This document shows positions 10,897 to 19,018 of a DNA stretch of 64,000 nt, one piece after another. Position 1 is the first letter of the stretch; each line of letters begins with the position of its first letter. The notes under the pieces were generated by a model that ran no database searches, was not told where the DNA came from, and saw only the letters and a program-made list of their open reading frames with translations. Source of the stretch: Flavobacteriaceae bacterium (lineage in GTDB: Bacteria; Bacteroidota; Bacteroidia; Flavobacteriales; Flavobacteriaceae); contig QXZA01000023.1 in NCBI GenBank assembly GCA_009886625.1, positions 74,245 through 138,244 on the forward strand. The letters run 5' to 3'. A program made the translations under genes and the position numbers.

Positions 10897-10916
10897 AAGT
10901 TTTAATCCCAAAACTT
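10897..10916 (+). promoter_or_regulatory. Small hairpin just before a TonB-dependent receptor start
   Basis: AAGTTTT-AATCCC-AAAACTT forms a perfect 7-bp stem ending 5 bases before the ATG at 10922. It may be a weak end point for atpDC transcripts or may affect initiation of the receptor. No cobalamin riboswitch is visible in this 43-base gap. The function is uncertain. Confidence 0.3.
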
Positions 10917-10921
10917 TATAA

Positions 10922-12745
10922 ATGAAGTATAAACTCCAACCTTTTGTAGTGTTACTATTTTCATTTTCACTTCAAGCGCAGCAGGACAGTTTAGCTTTAC
11001 AACAACGGTTAAAAGAAGTTGTTGTCTCTTCCTCAAGGATAGACGTCAATTTCTCGGAAAATTCACGAAGTATAAACTTAATTTCTGCACAAGAATTGAA
11101 AGCAAGTGGTGCTTTAACTGTAGTAAACGCTCTACAACAAATAGCAGGAATTGATATTCGTCAAAGAGGAATCGCTGGAACACAAGCCGATCTTTATATC
11201 AGAGGCGGTAGTTTTGATCAAACACTTTTATTGATAGATGGAATTAAATTAGATGATGCTCAAACGGGTCATCACACATTAAACTTCCTTCCCTCAATAG
11301 AGGTAATAGAGCGTATAGAAATTGTGAAAGGTCCTGCTGCACGAATCTTTGGTCAAAATGCTTTTACCGGAGCGATTAACATTGTGACTAAAAAAGAATT
11401 TACCAGTGGTGGATCTGTTCAACTAAGAGGAGGCTCTTACGGACAAATACATGGAGAGATAAATTATAGAACTACTTCTGAAAAAGGAAATTTCCTTGCT
11501 CATTATTCTCGTAATTCAGCGGATGGTTATCGATACAATACTGATTTCAAAAAAAATAATGTGTTTTTAAAAGGAGGTCTTTTTACTGACACCAAACTTC
11601 CGCTTGATGTAATTGCCAGCTTTACTGGAAGAAAATTTGGAGCCAACGGATTTTACGCATCTCCAGAGGCCATAGATCAATATGAGGAGACTGAGGTAAG
11701 TTTATTTGCCCTACAAACCAAAACGCAAAAAGGAAATTGGACCTTTAAGCCCAAGTTATATTGGAGAAGAGGTCAGGACCATTATTTATACCTCAGAACT
11801 AATCCTGAAGTCTATGAAAATTGGCATATTACTCATAAGGCAGGGACTGCTTTAGATGTGAGTTTATCATCAAAATTGGGCACTACAGGAATAGGCTTTG
11901 ATCTTTCAAGGGTTTCTATTGCGAGTAATAATTTAGGAGACCGTTCTCGTGATCTAGCTACCTTTTTTCTTGAACACCGCTTTACTTTTTGGGATCAAAT
12001 ATTGGATTTGACCCCAGGAGTTGCAGTTAATCTGTATTCAGATTTTGGAAATTTTGCTTATCCAGGTATTGACATCGGTTTGCAACTCAGTTCCCAGTGG
12101 AGACTCTATGGTAATTTAGGATACACATACCGTATCCCGACTTATACGGACTTATTTTACTCTGACCGAAATACCATAGGCAATCCAGATTTAAAGCCCG
12201 AGGAGGCACTTAATAAGGAATTAGGGCTCCTTTTTAGTTCCAATCTACTTAGGTTTTATTTCGCTTATTTTGAGCGTCAAGCAGAGAATTTAATTGATTA
12301 TATAAAAGCAACAGAAGAGAGTCTTTGGGAAGCAACAAATATAAGAAGTGTCACTACTCAAGGTTTTGAAATGGAGATGAACTATCCTTTTTTAATTGGA
12401 AAAAAAGAACAATTTCTAAAGCTAGGATATACTTATATATCTGATGACCTGAGTGAGGTGGCCGTTAACTTTTCCCGATATAGCATCAATTCATTTCAGC
12501 ATCATTTTACGAGTAGTTATACGACTCAATTGACTGAATCACTGCAATGGTTTACAGGCTTAAAGTATGCAAAACGACTCGCAATGGAGGGATATACCGT
12601 TATAGATACCAATGTACAATGGAGTTTTAATTCCTTTCAATTTACGGCATCAATGAATAATCTTTTGAATGAAGTATACAGTGAAACTAACTTAGTCCCT
12701 ATGCCAGGGCGTAATGTTTTGGTTTCCCTCAAATATCAGTTTTAG
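10922..12745 (+). CDS. TonB-dependent receptor, BtuB/vitamin-siderophore type
   Basis: This is a 607-residue outer-membrane receptor with a signal peptide ending SLQAQ. The plug domain starts near residue 30 (EVVVSSSRI, LQQIAGIDIRQRG, DLYIRGGSFDQTLLLIDGI) and a 22-strand-type barrel ends in VLVSLKYQF with a terminal Phe. The short length and the lack of an N-terminal CarboxypepD-like domain resemble BtuB and small siderophore receptors rather than SusC. It ends in a 4-base convergent overlap with recX. The ligand is unknown, and no metal- or cobalamin-linked genes lie next to it. Confidence 0.92.
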   Translation: MKYKLQPFVVLLFSFSLQAQQDSLALQQRLKEVVVSSSRIDVNFSENSRSINLISAQELKASGALTVVNALQQIAGIDIRQRGIAGTQADLYIRGGSFDQTLLLIDGIKLDDAQTGHHTLNFLPSIEVIERIEIVKGPAARIFGQNAFTGAINIVTKKEFTSGGSVQLRGGSYGQIHGEINYRTTSEKGNFLAHYSRNSADGYRYNTDFKKNNVFLKGGLFTDTKLPLDVIASFTGRKFGANGFYASPEAIDQYEETEVSLFALQTKTQKGNWTFKPKLYWRRGQDHYLYLRTNPEVYENWHITHKAGTALDVSLSSKLGTTGIGFDLSRVSIASNNLGDRSRDLATFFLEHRFTFWDQILDLTPGVAVNLYSDFGNFAYPGIDIGLQLSSQWRLYGNLGYTYRIPTYTDLFYSDRNTIGNPDLKPEEALNKELGLLFSSNLLRFYFAYFERQAENLIDYIKATEESLWEATNIRSVTTQGFEMEMNYPFLIGKKEQFLKLGYTYISDDLSEVAVNFSRYSINSFQHHFTSSYTTQLTESLQWFTGLKYAKRLAMEGYTVIDTNVQWSFNSFQFTASMNNLLNEVYSETNLVPMPGRNVLVSLKYQF

Positions 12746-13212
12746 AAATTTTCATTTAAAGCTGTATAAATGAGATGGCTTTCCCAACCACGATAGATCA
12801 TATAGGTTAAAATCTTTTTCTTTTGAATTGGGATAGAATAGCCACTCACCGCTTTTTTTCGTTTTTCAAATAGACTGTAAAATGCAGATTGGTAGGCTTC
12901 AGCAGAGATCTCTTTTAGCGCAAGTTTTATATTATATTCCGAAATTTTTCGAGCTTTGAGTTCACGTACAATGCGTTGTTTTCCCCATTTTTTGATATTA
13001 AACTTTCCCCTTGCAAAGCTTTGTGCAAAACGACTTTCATTTAAATAATTTTCTTTAATAAGTTTAGAAATTATCACTTCTTGAGCCTCGGAAATCATTT
13101 GAAGATCCTCTAATTTCTGCTCCACTTCCCAATGACAACGCTCTTGGTAGGCACAATAGTATTCTAGCTTTTTTTGAGCTTCTTGAAGGGTGAAGGAGGT
13201 CTTTTTTTTCAC
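12742..13212 (-). CDS. recX: Regulatory protein RecX
   Basis: This 156-residue, all-helical, basic protein has the RecX pattern: YCAYQERCHWEVEQKL, LIKENYLNESRFAQSFARGKFNIKKWG (cited by its core ESRFAQSFARGK), and IVRELKARKIS. RecX binds RecA filaments and limits recombinase activity. The only start that fits is a GTG at 13212, because an in-frame stop lies directly upstream. The next Met would remove a conserved part. It overlaps the end of the convergent TonB receptor by 4 bases. Confidence 0.88.
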   Translation of the reverse strand: MKKKTSFTLQEAQKKLEYYCAYQERCHWEVEQKLEDLQMISEAQEVIISKLIKENYLNESRFAQSFARGKFNIKKWGKQRIVRELKARKISEYNIKLALKEISAEAYQSAFYSLFEKRKKAVSGYSIPIQKKKILTYMIYRGWESHLIYTALNENF

Positions 13213-13254
13213 CTACACAAGATAATAATTAGAAAACGAATTAACAGTATTTCT

Positions 13255-13287
13255 ATTCACGACATTTTATATGTCATTCACGACATT
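13255..13287. repeat. 12-bp direct repeat, 21-bp phase, with internal palindrome
   Basis: ATTCACGACATT occurs at 13255-13266 and again at 13276-13287, exactly 21 bases apart, which is two helical turns. Between and across the copies, GACAT-TTTAT-ATGTC (13261-13275) is an inverted repeat. It lies in the 295-base gap between recX and the HMA-MauE gene, about 43 bases from the recX start. The arrangement looks like a binding site for a dimeric or tandemly bound regulator. Nothing else was recognised in this gap apart from a -7 element at 13476. Confidence 0.5.
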
Positions 13288-13475
13288 ATTTTGGAAAAAG
13301 GGTTTACGAGGACTTAGTTTTGGGTTGAACCTAAAAATTTTATATCATGAATTTAACCACAAAGGAAATCGAAATTTCGTATAACAAATTTTATCTCAAT
13401 TTATAGTATTAACCTACAATACGGAAATTCCTGTCTCAAGGAGCTTTAAAAAGTATTTTAAATAAAATTAAACAG

Positions 13476-13483
13476 TACATTTG
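13476..13483 (+). promoter_or_regulatory. -7 promoter element for the HMA-MauE gene
   Basis: TACATTTG matches the TAnnTTTG element and lies 24 bases before the ATG at 13508. No TTG is found at the ideal distance upstream. Confidence 0.55.
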
Positions 13484-13507
13484 AGAGAGAAACATCAATT
13501 TTTTTAA

Positions 13508-14227
13508 ATGACAAACACCTTTACACTTAAAGGCATGACATGCGGAGGCTGCAAAGCTTCTGTTGAAAAATATTTAAACCTAATTGACGGGGTTACTGTT
13601 ATTGAAGTAAACCTTGAAAAAGAGGAAGTAAAGCTTACCACCAACAAGCCCATTTCCCTTGAAGTACTTCAAGATCAATTACCTCCGAAATTCACCTTGT
13701 CAGCGTCTATTACTGACCAAGAAACTTCCGCCTCTAGTAAATCAGCGGAACAGTCTAAACTTAAACAGTTACAACCTTTATTCCTTATTTTATTTTATAT
13801 CGGAACTGCATCCCTGTTACTTCATTATAAAGACTGGAATATTCATGCAGTGATGTTGGATTTTATGGGTTTGTTCTTTATTGTGTTTAGTTTTTTTAAA
13901 ATGTTGGATTTAAAAAACTTTCCATCATCGTTTGCTATGTACGATCCTTTGGCGAAAAGAGTTTCTATTTATGGATGGCTTTATCCTTTTATAGAAACAG
14001 CTTTGGGTCTGATGTTTTTGATGCGTTATGAAGTAACTCTAGCGGTTTACATTACCCTTGTTATTTTAAGCATTACAACATTGGGTGTAAGCAGAACCTT
14101 GATGGATAAAAAAAAGATTTCCTGTGCCTGTTTGGGAACATCACTTAAGCTTCCTATGACAGAGGCCACTTTCATTGAGAATTTAATTATGATTGTGATG
14201 TGTCTATTAACAATAAATGGCACCTAA
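13508..14227 (+). CDS. HMA metal-binding domain fused to a MauE/DoxX-like membrane domain
   Basis: Residues 1-68 form a heavy-metal-associated domain with the metal-binding pair in GMTCGGCKAS (Cys12 and Cys15). After a linker, residues about 88-235 form four hydrophobic segments resembling the MauE/DoxX redox-associated membrane family. They include a Cys-x-Cys (SCACLG, about residues 206-208). The fusion suggests that copper or another soft metal is handed to, or sensed by, a membrane thiol-redox protein (inference). The gene stands alone, with a promoter upstream and the 21-bp-phased repeat beyond it. Confidence 0.8.
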   Translation: MTNTFTLKGMTCGGCKASVEKYLNLIDGVTVIEVNLEKEEVKLTTNKPISLEVLQDQLPPKFTLSASITDQETSASSKSAEQSKLKQLQPLFLILFYIGTASLLLHYKDWNIHAVMLDFMGLFFIVFSFFKMLDLKNFPSSFAMYDPLAKRVSIYGWLYPFIETALGLMFLMRYEVTLAVYITLVILSITTLGVSRTLMDKKKISCACLGTSLKLPMTEATFIENLIMIVMCLLTINGT

Positions 14228-14269
14228 TTTCTTAGGCACCATTTAAAAATCAAATTAACTATACTTAAT

Positions 14270-14935
14270 TTACTTCAGCTGTTGGATGAGATCCAGTACA
14301 GCCTTAACATTAGCACTTAAAGTAGAATAGTCTTTATTGGCTAATATGTCTTTGGAGATCAATTGTGATCCTATTCCAACGCAGGTTACCCCAGCGTCAA
14401 ACCATCCTTTAAGATTTTCCTTATCTGTTGAAACTCCACCAGTAGGCATGACTGATGTCCACGGTTGAGGTCCTTTGATTGCTTTTACAAATCCAGGGCC
14501 ATAAGTGCTTCCAGGAAATAACTTGACCACTTCACATCCCATTTCTTCTGCTTGTGCTATTTCAGTTAGCGAACCACATCCAGGAGACCACAGTACTTTT
14601 CTACGGTTACAAACCACAGCGATGTCTTCTCTAAATACTGGCGTCACTATAAAATTTGCTCCAGAGAGCATGTATTGTGAAGCTGCTGCCGCATCTGTAA
14701 CAGAGCCTACACCTAGAATCATACCCGGCAATTCAGCGATTGAATATTTAATCAATTGATTGAATATTTCAATAGCAAAATCTCCTCGATTTGTAAATTC
14801 CATTAATCGAGCTCCCCCATCATAACAGGCTTTCAGTACTGATTTGGCTACCTCAATATCATGATGATAAAAAAGGGGAACCATTCCAGAGTCCTGCATT
14901 TGTTTTACTACTTCTAATCTTGTGTATTGTGCCAT
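14270..14935 (-). CDS. eda: 2-dehydro-3-deoxy-phosphogluconate (KDPG) aldolase
   Basis: This is a 221-residue TIM-barrel class I aldolase that splits KDPG into pyruvate and glyceraldehyde 3-phosphate, the last step of alginate monomer breakdown. The Schiff-base lysine is in VVKLFPGS, with the phosphate-binding MPTGGVS and the Glu in LMEFTNRG also present. It is the last gene of the minus-strand catabolic operon, 6 bases after the KDG kinase. The family can also act on 4-hydroxy-2-oxoglutarate. Confidence 0.95.
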   Translation of the reverse strand: MAQYTRLEVVKQMQDSGMVPLFYHHDIEVAKSVLKACYDGGARLMEFTNRGDFAIEIFNQLIKYSIAELPGMILGVGSVTDAAAASQYMLSGANFIVTPVFREDIAVVCNRRKVLWSPGCGSLTEIAQAEEMGCEVVKLFPGSTYGPGFVKAIKGPQPWTSVMPTGGVSTDKENLKGWFDAGVTCVGIGSQLISKDILANKDYSTLSANVKAVLDLIQQLK

Positions 14936-14941
14936 AATAAG

Positions 14942-15988
14942 TTATCGAGCGACACGCCCTGAAGCGTCTCCTCCCATTAATTTTTCTACTTCCTCAACTG
15001 TTGCTAAGTTTGCATCTCCTTTAATCGTATGTTTTAAACAAGAAGCTGCTACTGCAAAATCAAGTGCATTTTGATCATCCTCGGGGTATTTTAATAATCC
15101 ATAGATTAAACCTCCCATAAAGGAATCTCCTCCACCTACTCTATCTACTATATCGGTGATTTGATATTGGCGTGTTTCATACATTTTTGATCCGTCGTAT
15201 AGTACTCCAGCCCAAGTGTTATGCGAAGCTGAGATGGAGCCTCTTAAGGTTGTTATTACTTTTTTAGCTCGTGGAAATTTTTCCATCATCTGTTTGCAAA
15301 CCGATAAAAAAGCTTCTGCTTTTACATCATGTCCATGTTTGTGAACATCTAATCCTTCGGGATGAATTCCAAAATGTTTTTCAGCATCTTCTTCGTTTCC
15401 TAAGATAATATCACAGTAAGAAGTTAGTTCTGACATTACTTTTTCTCTATGATTATCATCACAATACTTCCAAAGTTTTGCTCGATAATTTAAATCTGTA
15501 GAAATGGTAATTCCTTTTTCGCTTGCGGCTTTTACAGCCTCTAAACATACATCTGCTGCTCCTTGTGAAATTGCGGGTGTAATACCTGTCCAATGAAACC
15601 ATTCCACCTCATCAAAAACTATATTCCAGTCAATCATTCCTGATTTAATTTCTGAAATAGCAGAGTGTGCTCTATCATAGACTACTTTACTTCCTCTAGA
15701 AACGGCACCGGTTTCTAAGAAATAAATTCCAAGGCGGTCTCCACCATAAACGATTTTATCTACACCCACACCACGTTTACGCAATTCCATCATGGCACAG
15801 TCTCCAATATCATTTTTTGGTAAACGGGTTACAAAATCAACAGAGACACCGTAATTTGCCAAGGAAACGGCAACATTAGATTCTCCACCGCCGTAAACAG
15901 CATCAAAACTGTTCGTTTGTGAAAAGCGTAAAAACCCTTGTGGAGCTAGTCTCAACATAATTTCTCCAAAAGTGACTACTTTACTCAT
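14942..15988 (-). CDS. kdgK: 2-dehydro-3-deoxygluconate (KDG) kinase
   Basis: This 348-residue PfkB-family sugar kinase phosphorylates KDG to KDPG. N-terminal substrate-binding features include FGEIMLRLAP and GGGESNVAVSLA. The C-terminal catalytic motif is RVGGGDSFMGG, with the conserved Asp acting as base. It lies between the DEH reductase (22-base gap) and eda (6-base gap), which fixes the pathway assignment. Confidence 0.95.
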   Translation of the reverse strand: MSKVVTFGEIMLRLAPQGFLRFSQTNSFDAVYGGGESNVAVSLANYGVSVDFVTRLPKNDIGDCAMMELRKRGVGVDKIVYGGDRLGIYFLETGAVSRGSKVVYDRAHSAISEIKSGMIDWNIVFDEVEWFHWTGITPAISQGAADVCLEAVKAASEKGITISTDLNYRAKLWKYCDDNHREKVMSELTSYCDIILGNEEDAEKHFGIHPEGLDVHKHGHDVKAEAFLSVCKQMMEKFPRAKKVITTLRGSISASHNTWAGVLYDGSKMYETRQYQITDIVDRVGGGDSFMGGLIYGLLKYPEDDQNALDFAVAASCLKHTIKGDANLATVEEVEKLMGGDASGRVAR

Positions 15989-16010
15989 CTTTATATATTC
16001 TATTTTATTA

Positions 16011-16775
16011 TTAAATACCTAAAGCTTGTCCTCCTCCAACTTGAATCGTTTCTGCTGTTAGGAAAGCGGCATCCTCGCTAGCTAAAAAAGAAACAACACC
16101 AGCTACGTCTTTTGGTTGCCCTAGTCTTCCTAACATAATATTGTTCTTCCATGAAGCAAAAACTTCTGGTTTAGTGGATTTAATTTGTGCATGGAAGGGT
16201 GTATCTATAGTTCCTGGAGAAACTGCATTTACTCTAATACCATATTCTGCTAAATCTTTTGCTAAAGCTCTGGTTATTGTGTGAACTCCTGCTTTTGAAG
16301 TTCCATAAATACCTGCTCCAGGTCCACCTGCGTTCCAGCCTGCATTTGAGGTATAATTTATGATGGTTGCATTTTCTCCTTTTTTAAGAAATGGAATTGC
16401 TGCTCTTGAACAGAAAAATGTTGAATCTAAATTCAAAGCCATTACAAATCTGTAAAATTCGGTGGTCATTTCTTCAAAACGAGATCTACCACCTAATCCT
16501 CCAGCATTATTGACTAACACATCAATTCTGCCATATTTTTCTCCAATTTTTTGAATGTTTTCCGTCACTTGTTCATCTTTAGTGACATCAAAACCATAAT
16601 ATTCTGCAGTAATACCTTCTGCAGTAAGTTCTTCTACACGTTTAGCTCCAGCTTCATCTTCAATACCATTTAGAATAACGGTATATCCATCCTGACCCAA
16701 TCTCCTAGCTACTTCAAAACCGATTCCGCCAGTGGCTCCTGTTATAATTGCTATTTTATTATATGCTTTACTCAT
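16011..16775 (-). CDS. SDR oxidoreductase, probable DEH reductase
   Basis: This 254-residue short-chain dehydrogenase has the cofactor motif TGATGGIG, the NNAGG motif, the catalytic Tyr-Lys in YGTSKAG and the C-terminal VGGGQALGI. In alginate-degrading flavobacteria an SDR at this position reduces 4-deoxy-L-erythro-5-hexoseulose uronate (DEH) to KDG. The position directly before kdgK and after the transporter supports that role. The assignment to DEH is by context and family resemblance; the cofactor preference (NADH or NADPH) is not decided. Confidence 0.85.
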   Translation of the reverse strand: MSKAYNKIAIITGATGGIGFEVARRLGQDGYTVILNGIEDEAGAKRVEELTAEGITAEYYGFDVTKDEQVTENIQKIGEKYGRIDVLVNNAGGLGGRSRFEEMTTEFYRFVMALNLDSTFFCSRAAIPFLKKGENATIINYTSNAGWNAGGPGAGIYGTSKAGVHTITRALAKDLAEYGIRVNAVSPGTIDTPFHAQIKSTKPEVFASWKNNIMLGRLGQPKDVAGVVSFLASEDAAFLTAETIQVGGGQALGI

Positions 16776-16805
16776 TCTTTTTACTTTCTTTTAATTGTTT
16801 AAAAT

Positions 16806-18092
16806 TTAATCTGTGATTGTTTTTCTTACGGGCTCTATAGTTTTTATTAAAATAAAAATAGACAAAACACCCAATATAACCGAGACCGTAATTGCAATAA
16901 ATGCTGGAGTATAGGATGCTGTTGTAATTTGTCCAATAAACCAATTCATGATCATGGGTGAAACGGCAGCAATGGTTCCAGCCAAACCGGCCAAAGTTCC
17001 TACCGAAGGACCTCTAAATAGATCGCTTGATATGGTTTGTACATTACCAATAGCAAATTGAAATCCAAAAAGTACTACACCTGCTAAGTAAATAAAGGTC
17101 ATAAAGTTATTTTCTCCAACAAATTGTATTATAGAGACGAATCCAATAAACACCAACAACCCTCCAATGGTAATTGTTAATTTTCGTGCAGCATCAACTG
17201 ATTTTGTTTTCATTAGATATCCAGAAAACCAACCTCCAACGATACTACCTGCAGCAGCCATTAAATAAGATATCCACATAGTAGCTGCAATTTGTTCAAT
17301 GCTTAATTCAAATGTTTTATTCAGATAAATGGGCATCCATCCCGCAAAGAACCACCAAATGGGTTCAATGAAAAAACGGCACATAAGGACTCCCCATGAT
17401 TGTTTGTAGCTTAAAATCTGAGCCACGGAAAGACTCTTGACTTTTGTTTTACTTTCAACTTCGTTTTTATCAATTCTATCGGCAAGGATAAGATCTCTTT
17501 CTTCCTGAGTTACCCATGGGTGTTTTTCTGGTGTAGATTTATTGAGAAATAACCAGGGGATTACCCACAATAAACCAACAGCACCTAAAATAATATAGGT
17601 TGTTTTCCACCCAAAACGCGCATAAAGGAAAACGATAACAAAAGGGGCAATTACATTTCCGATAGAGGCTCCAGAATTAAAAATTCCTTGTGCAATTGCT
17701 CGCTCTTTTACTGGAAACCACTCTCCATTACTCTTTACAGCTCCTGGCCAATTTCCTGCTTCTCCAAGGCCTAAAAGCCCTCTGACAATCGACAACGAAA
17801 TTATGCCACGTGCAAAGGCATGAAATGCTGATGCCAATGACCATACAACGATAGATACAACAAAACCCAAACGTGTACCAATTGTATCGTAAAGCTTTCC
17901 AGACAAAAACTTCCCTATGGCATAAGTAGCCATAAAAACATTAAGCATGATGGCATAATCTGAGTTATCCATTCCTAGGTCTTTTCCCATTTCTGGCCAG
18001 AGTAATGCAAATGAAGTCCTGTCGATGTAATTTATAACCGTAGCTATAAATATTAGAATAATAATCCACCACCTTAATCCTTGAATCTTCAT
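16806..18092 (-). CDS. MFS transporter, hexuronate/DEH type
   Basis: This 428-residue protein has about 12 membrane segments and resembles the ExuT-like anion:cation symporters of the major facilitator superfamily (NYIDRTSFALLWP, GNWPGAVKSNGEWFP, cited by GLGEAGNWPG). In the alginate locus it most likely carries unsaturated monouronate or DEH from periplasm to cytoplasm. It starts 27 bases after the GntR gene and is followed by the DEH reductase, so the catabolic operon reads GntR-MFS-SDR-kdgK-eda. Confidence 0.9.
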   Translation of the reverse strand: MKIQGLRWWIIILIFIATVINYIDRTSFALLWPEMGKDLGMDNSDYAIMLNVFMATYAIGKFLSGKLYDTIGTRLGFVVSIVVWSLASAFHAFARGIISLSIVRGLLGLGEAGNWPGAVKSNGEWFPVKERAIAQGIFNSGASIGNVIAPFVIVFLYARFGWKTTYIILGAVGLLWVIPWLFLNKSTPEKHPWVTQEERDLILADRIDKNEVESKTKVKSLSVAQILSYKQSWGVLMCRFFIEPIWWFFAGWMPIYLNKTFELSIEQIAATMWISYLMAAAGSIVGGWFSGYLMKTKSVDAARKLTITIGGLLVFIGFVSIIQFVGENNFMTFIYLAGVVLFGFQFAIGNVQTISSDLFRGPSVGTLAGLAGTIAAVSPMIMNWFIGQITTASYTPAFIAITVSVILGVLSIFILIKTIEPVRKTITD

Positions 18093-18119
18093 ATTTCAAA
18101 TTTTATAGTAATAACTATT

Positions 18120-18809
18120 TTATATGTTGTATAAATATTGATAAAGCACCTTAAAGTGTTTTTTCATTGCGTTTTTAGCCTCGCTAGGATCTTGGCTTTT
18201 TATAGCCTCTAAAATCGCTATATGCTCTTTTATTCCATTAAAAGCAGTGTCTTTGTCACAAACGTGATGTTTTTCAAAATTTGTTATTATTTCTGGTGTT
18301 ATCTTCAACATAAATGTATTTATGGTAGGATTACCACTAGCTCTTGCGATGGCAAGGTGAAATAATAAATCTTCTTGAACAGCCTCCTCTCCACGAATTA
18401 CCTTTTCAGAGTATTCGGCAAGAGAATTTTCCATATGAATTAAATCATCTTCTGTTCTATTTAAAGCTGCAAGTTTCACTCCTTTCAATTCAAGAAAAAT
18501 CCTCGCTTCTACAAGGTTTTTAAATGAGGGAACTGGCAAGCCTAAGATATCGTCAATCATTCCATTTAAAGCAGTAACTCCTATGTCTGCGATAAAGGTC
18601 CCACTTTGTGGAATAGATTTTACTAATCCAAAGTATTCTAATGTTTGTAGTGCCTCTCTAAGGTTATTCCTAGAAATTTTAAATTTTTCCGAAAGTATTC
18701 TTTCAGATGGCAATTTATCTCCGGGCTCAAGATTCTTTGAATTAATCAATTCTTTAAGAAGATTAATGATCTGTTTCTGATCTTCTTGAATTGCGTTATC
18801 TATTAACAT
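18120..18809 (-). CDS. GntR-family (FadR/FCD) regulator, copy 1
   Basis: This 229-residue regulator has an N-terminal winged helix (GDKLPSERILSEKF, then SRNNLREALQTLEYFGLV) and a C-terminal helical FCD effector domain. It is co-linear without gaps with the second GntR at 23923-24618. The effector domain is nearly identical, including an unbroken identical run of more than 30 residues around SIPQSGTFIADIG. The DNA-binding part differs at several positions. It heads the catabolic operon. The effector is probably an alginate breakdown product such as KDPG, as known for the Zobellia AusR repressor of this family (by analogy). Confidence 0.93.
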   Translation of the reverse strand: MLIDNAIQEDQKQIINLLKELINSKNLEPGDKLPSERILSEKFKISRNNLREALQTLEYFGLVKSIPQSGTFIADIGVTALNGMIDDILGLPVPSFKNLVEARIFLELKGVKLAALNRTEDDLIHMENSLAEYSEKVIRGEEAVQEDLLFHLAIARASGNPTINTFMLKITPEIITNFEKHHVCDKDTAFNGIKEHIAILEAIKSQDPSEAKNAMKKHFKVLYQYLYNI

Positions 18810-18856
18810 TTGTAACTATAAAAAGTTCTAATTGAAAAGTGAAATAAGCTAGCATA

Positions 18857-18872
18857 ATTCGTGGTTACGAAT
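18857..18872. promoter_or_regulatory. Candidate GntR operator upstream of GntR copy 1
   Basis: ATTCGT-GGTT-ACGAAT is a 16-bp site with perfect 6-bp arms, and its core TCGT...ACGA fits the general GntR half-site pattern TnGT...ACnA. It differs from the TTTGGT-NN-ACCAAA sites elsewhere in the locus. It lies 48 bases upstream of the GntR copy 1 start, so it may be an autoregulatory site or the target of the variant reader. A degenerate TTTGGT half-site lies near 18883. Confidence 0.4.
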
Positions 18873-18927
18873 CGGTCTTCTAATTTGGTATTTCAATTAA
18901 TATTATACTAAAGTAAAAGATTAATAA

Positions 18928-18986
18928 ACCATTATTACTCTCCTAAGCCTAAATTTAAATTTAGTTTAAGATAAAGCAATAATGGT
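18928..18986 (-). terminator. Long stem in the susD 3' untranslated region
   Basis: On the minus strand ACCATTATT (18986-18978) pairs with AATAATGGT (18936-18928) around a 41-base loop that contains the palindrome CTAAATTTAAATTTAG. It lies 33 to 91 bases after the susD stop. There is no strong T-run, so it may stabilise susCD mRNA or slow read-through into the downstream GntR-MFS operon rather than terminate fully. Confidence 0.35.
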
Positions 18987-19018
18987 TATATTAATATTAA
19001 ATCAAACTATGATGTTTT

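Noticed and set aside
10879..10921. Possible cobalamin riboswitch before the BtuB-like receptor
   Set aside because: The gap is only 43 bases and contains no B12-box; only a simple hairpin is present.
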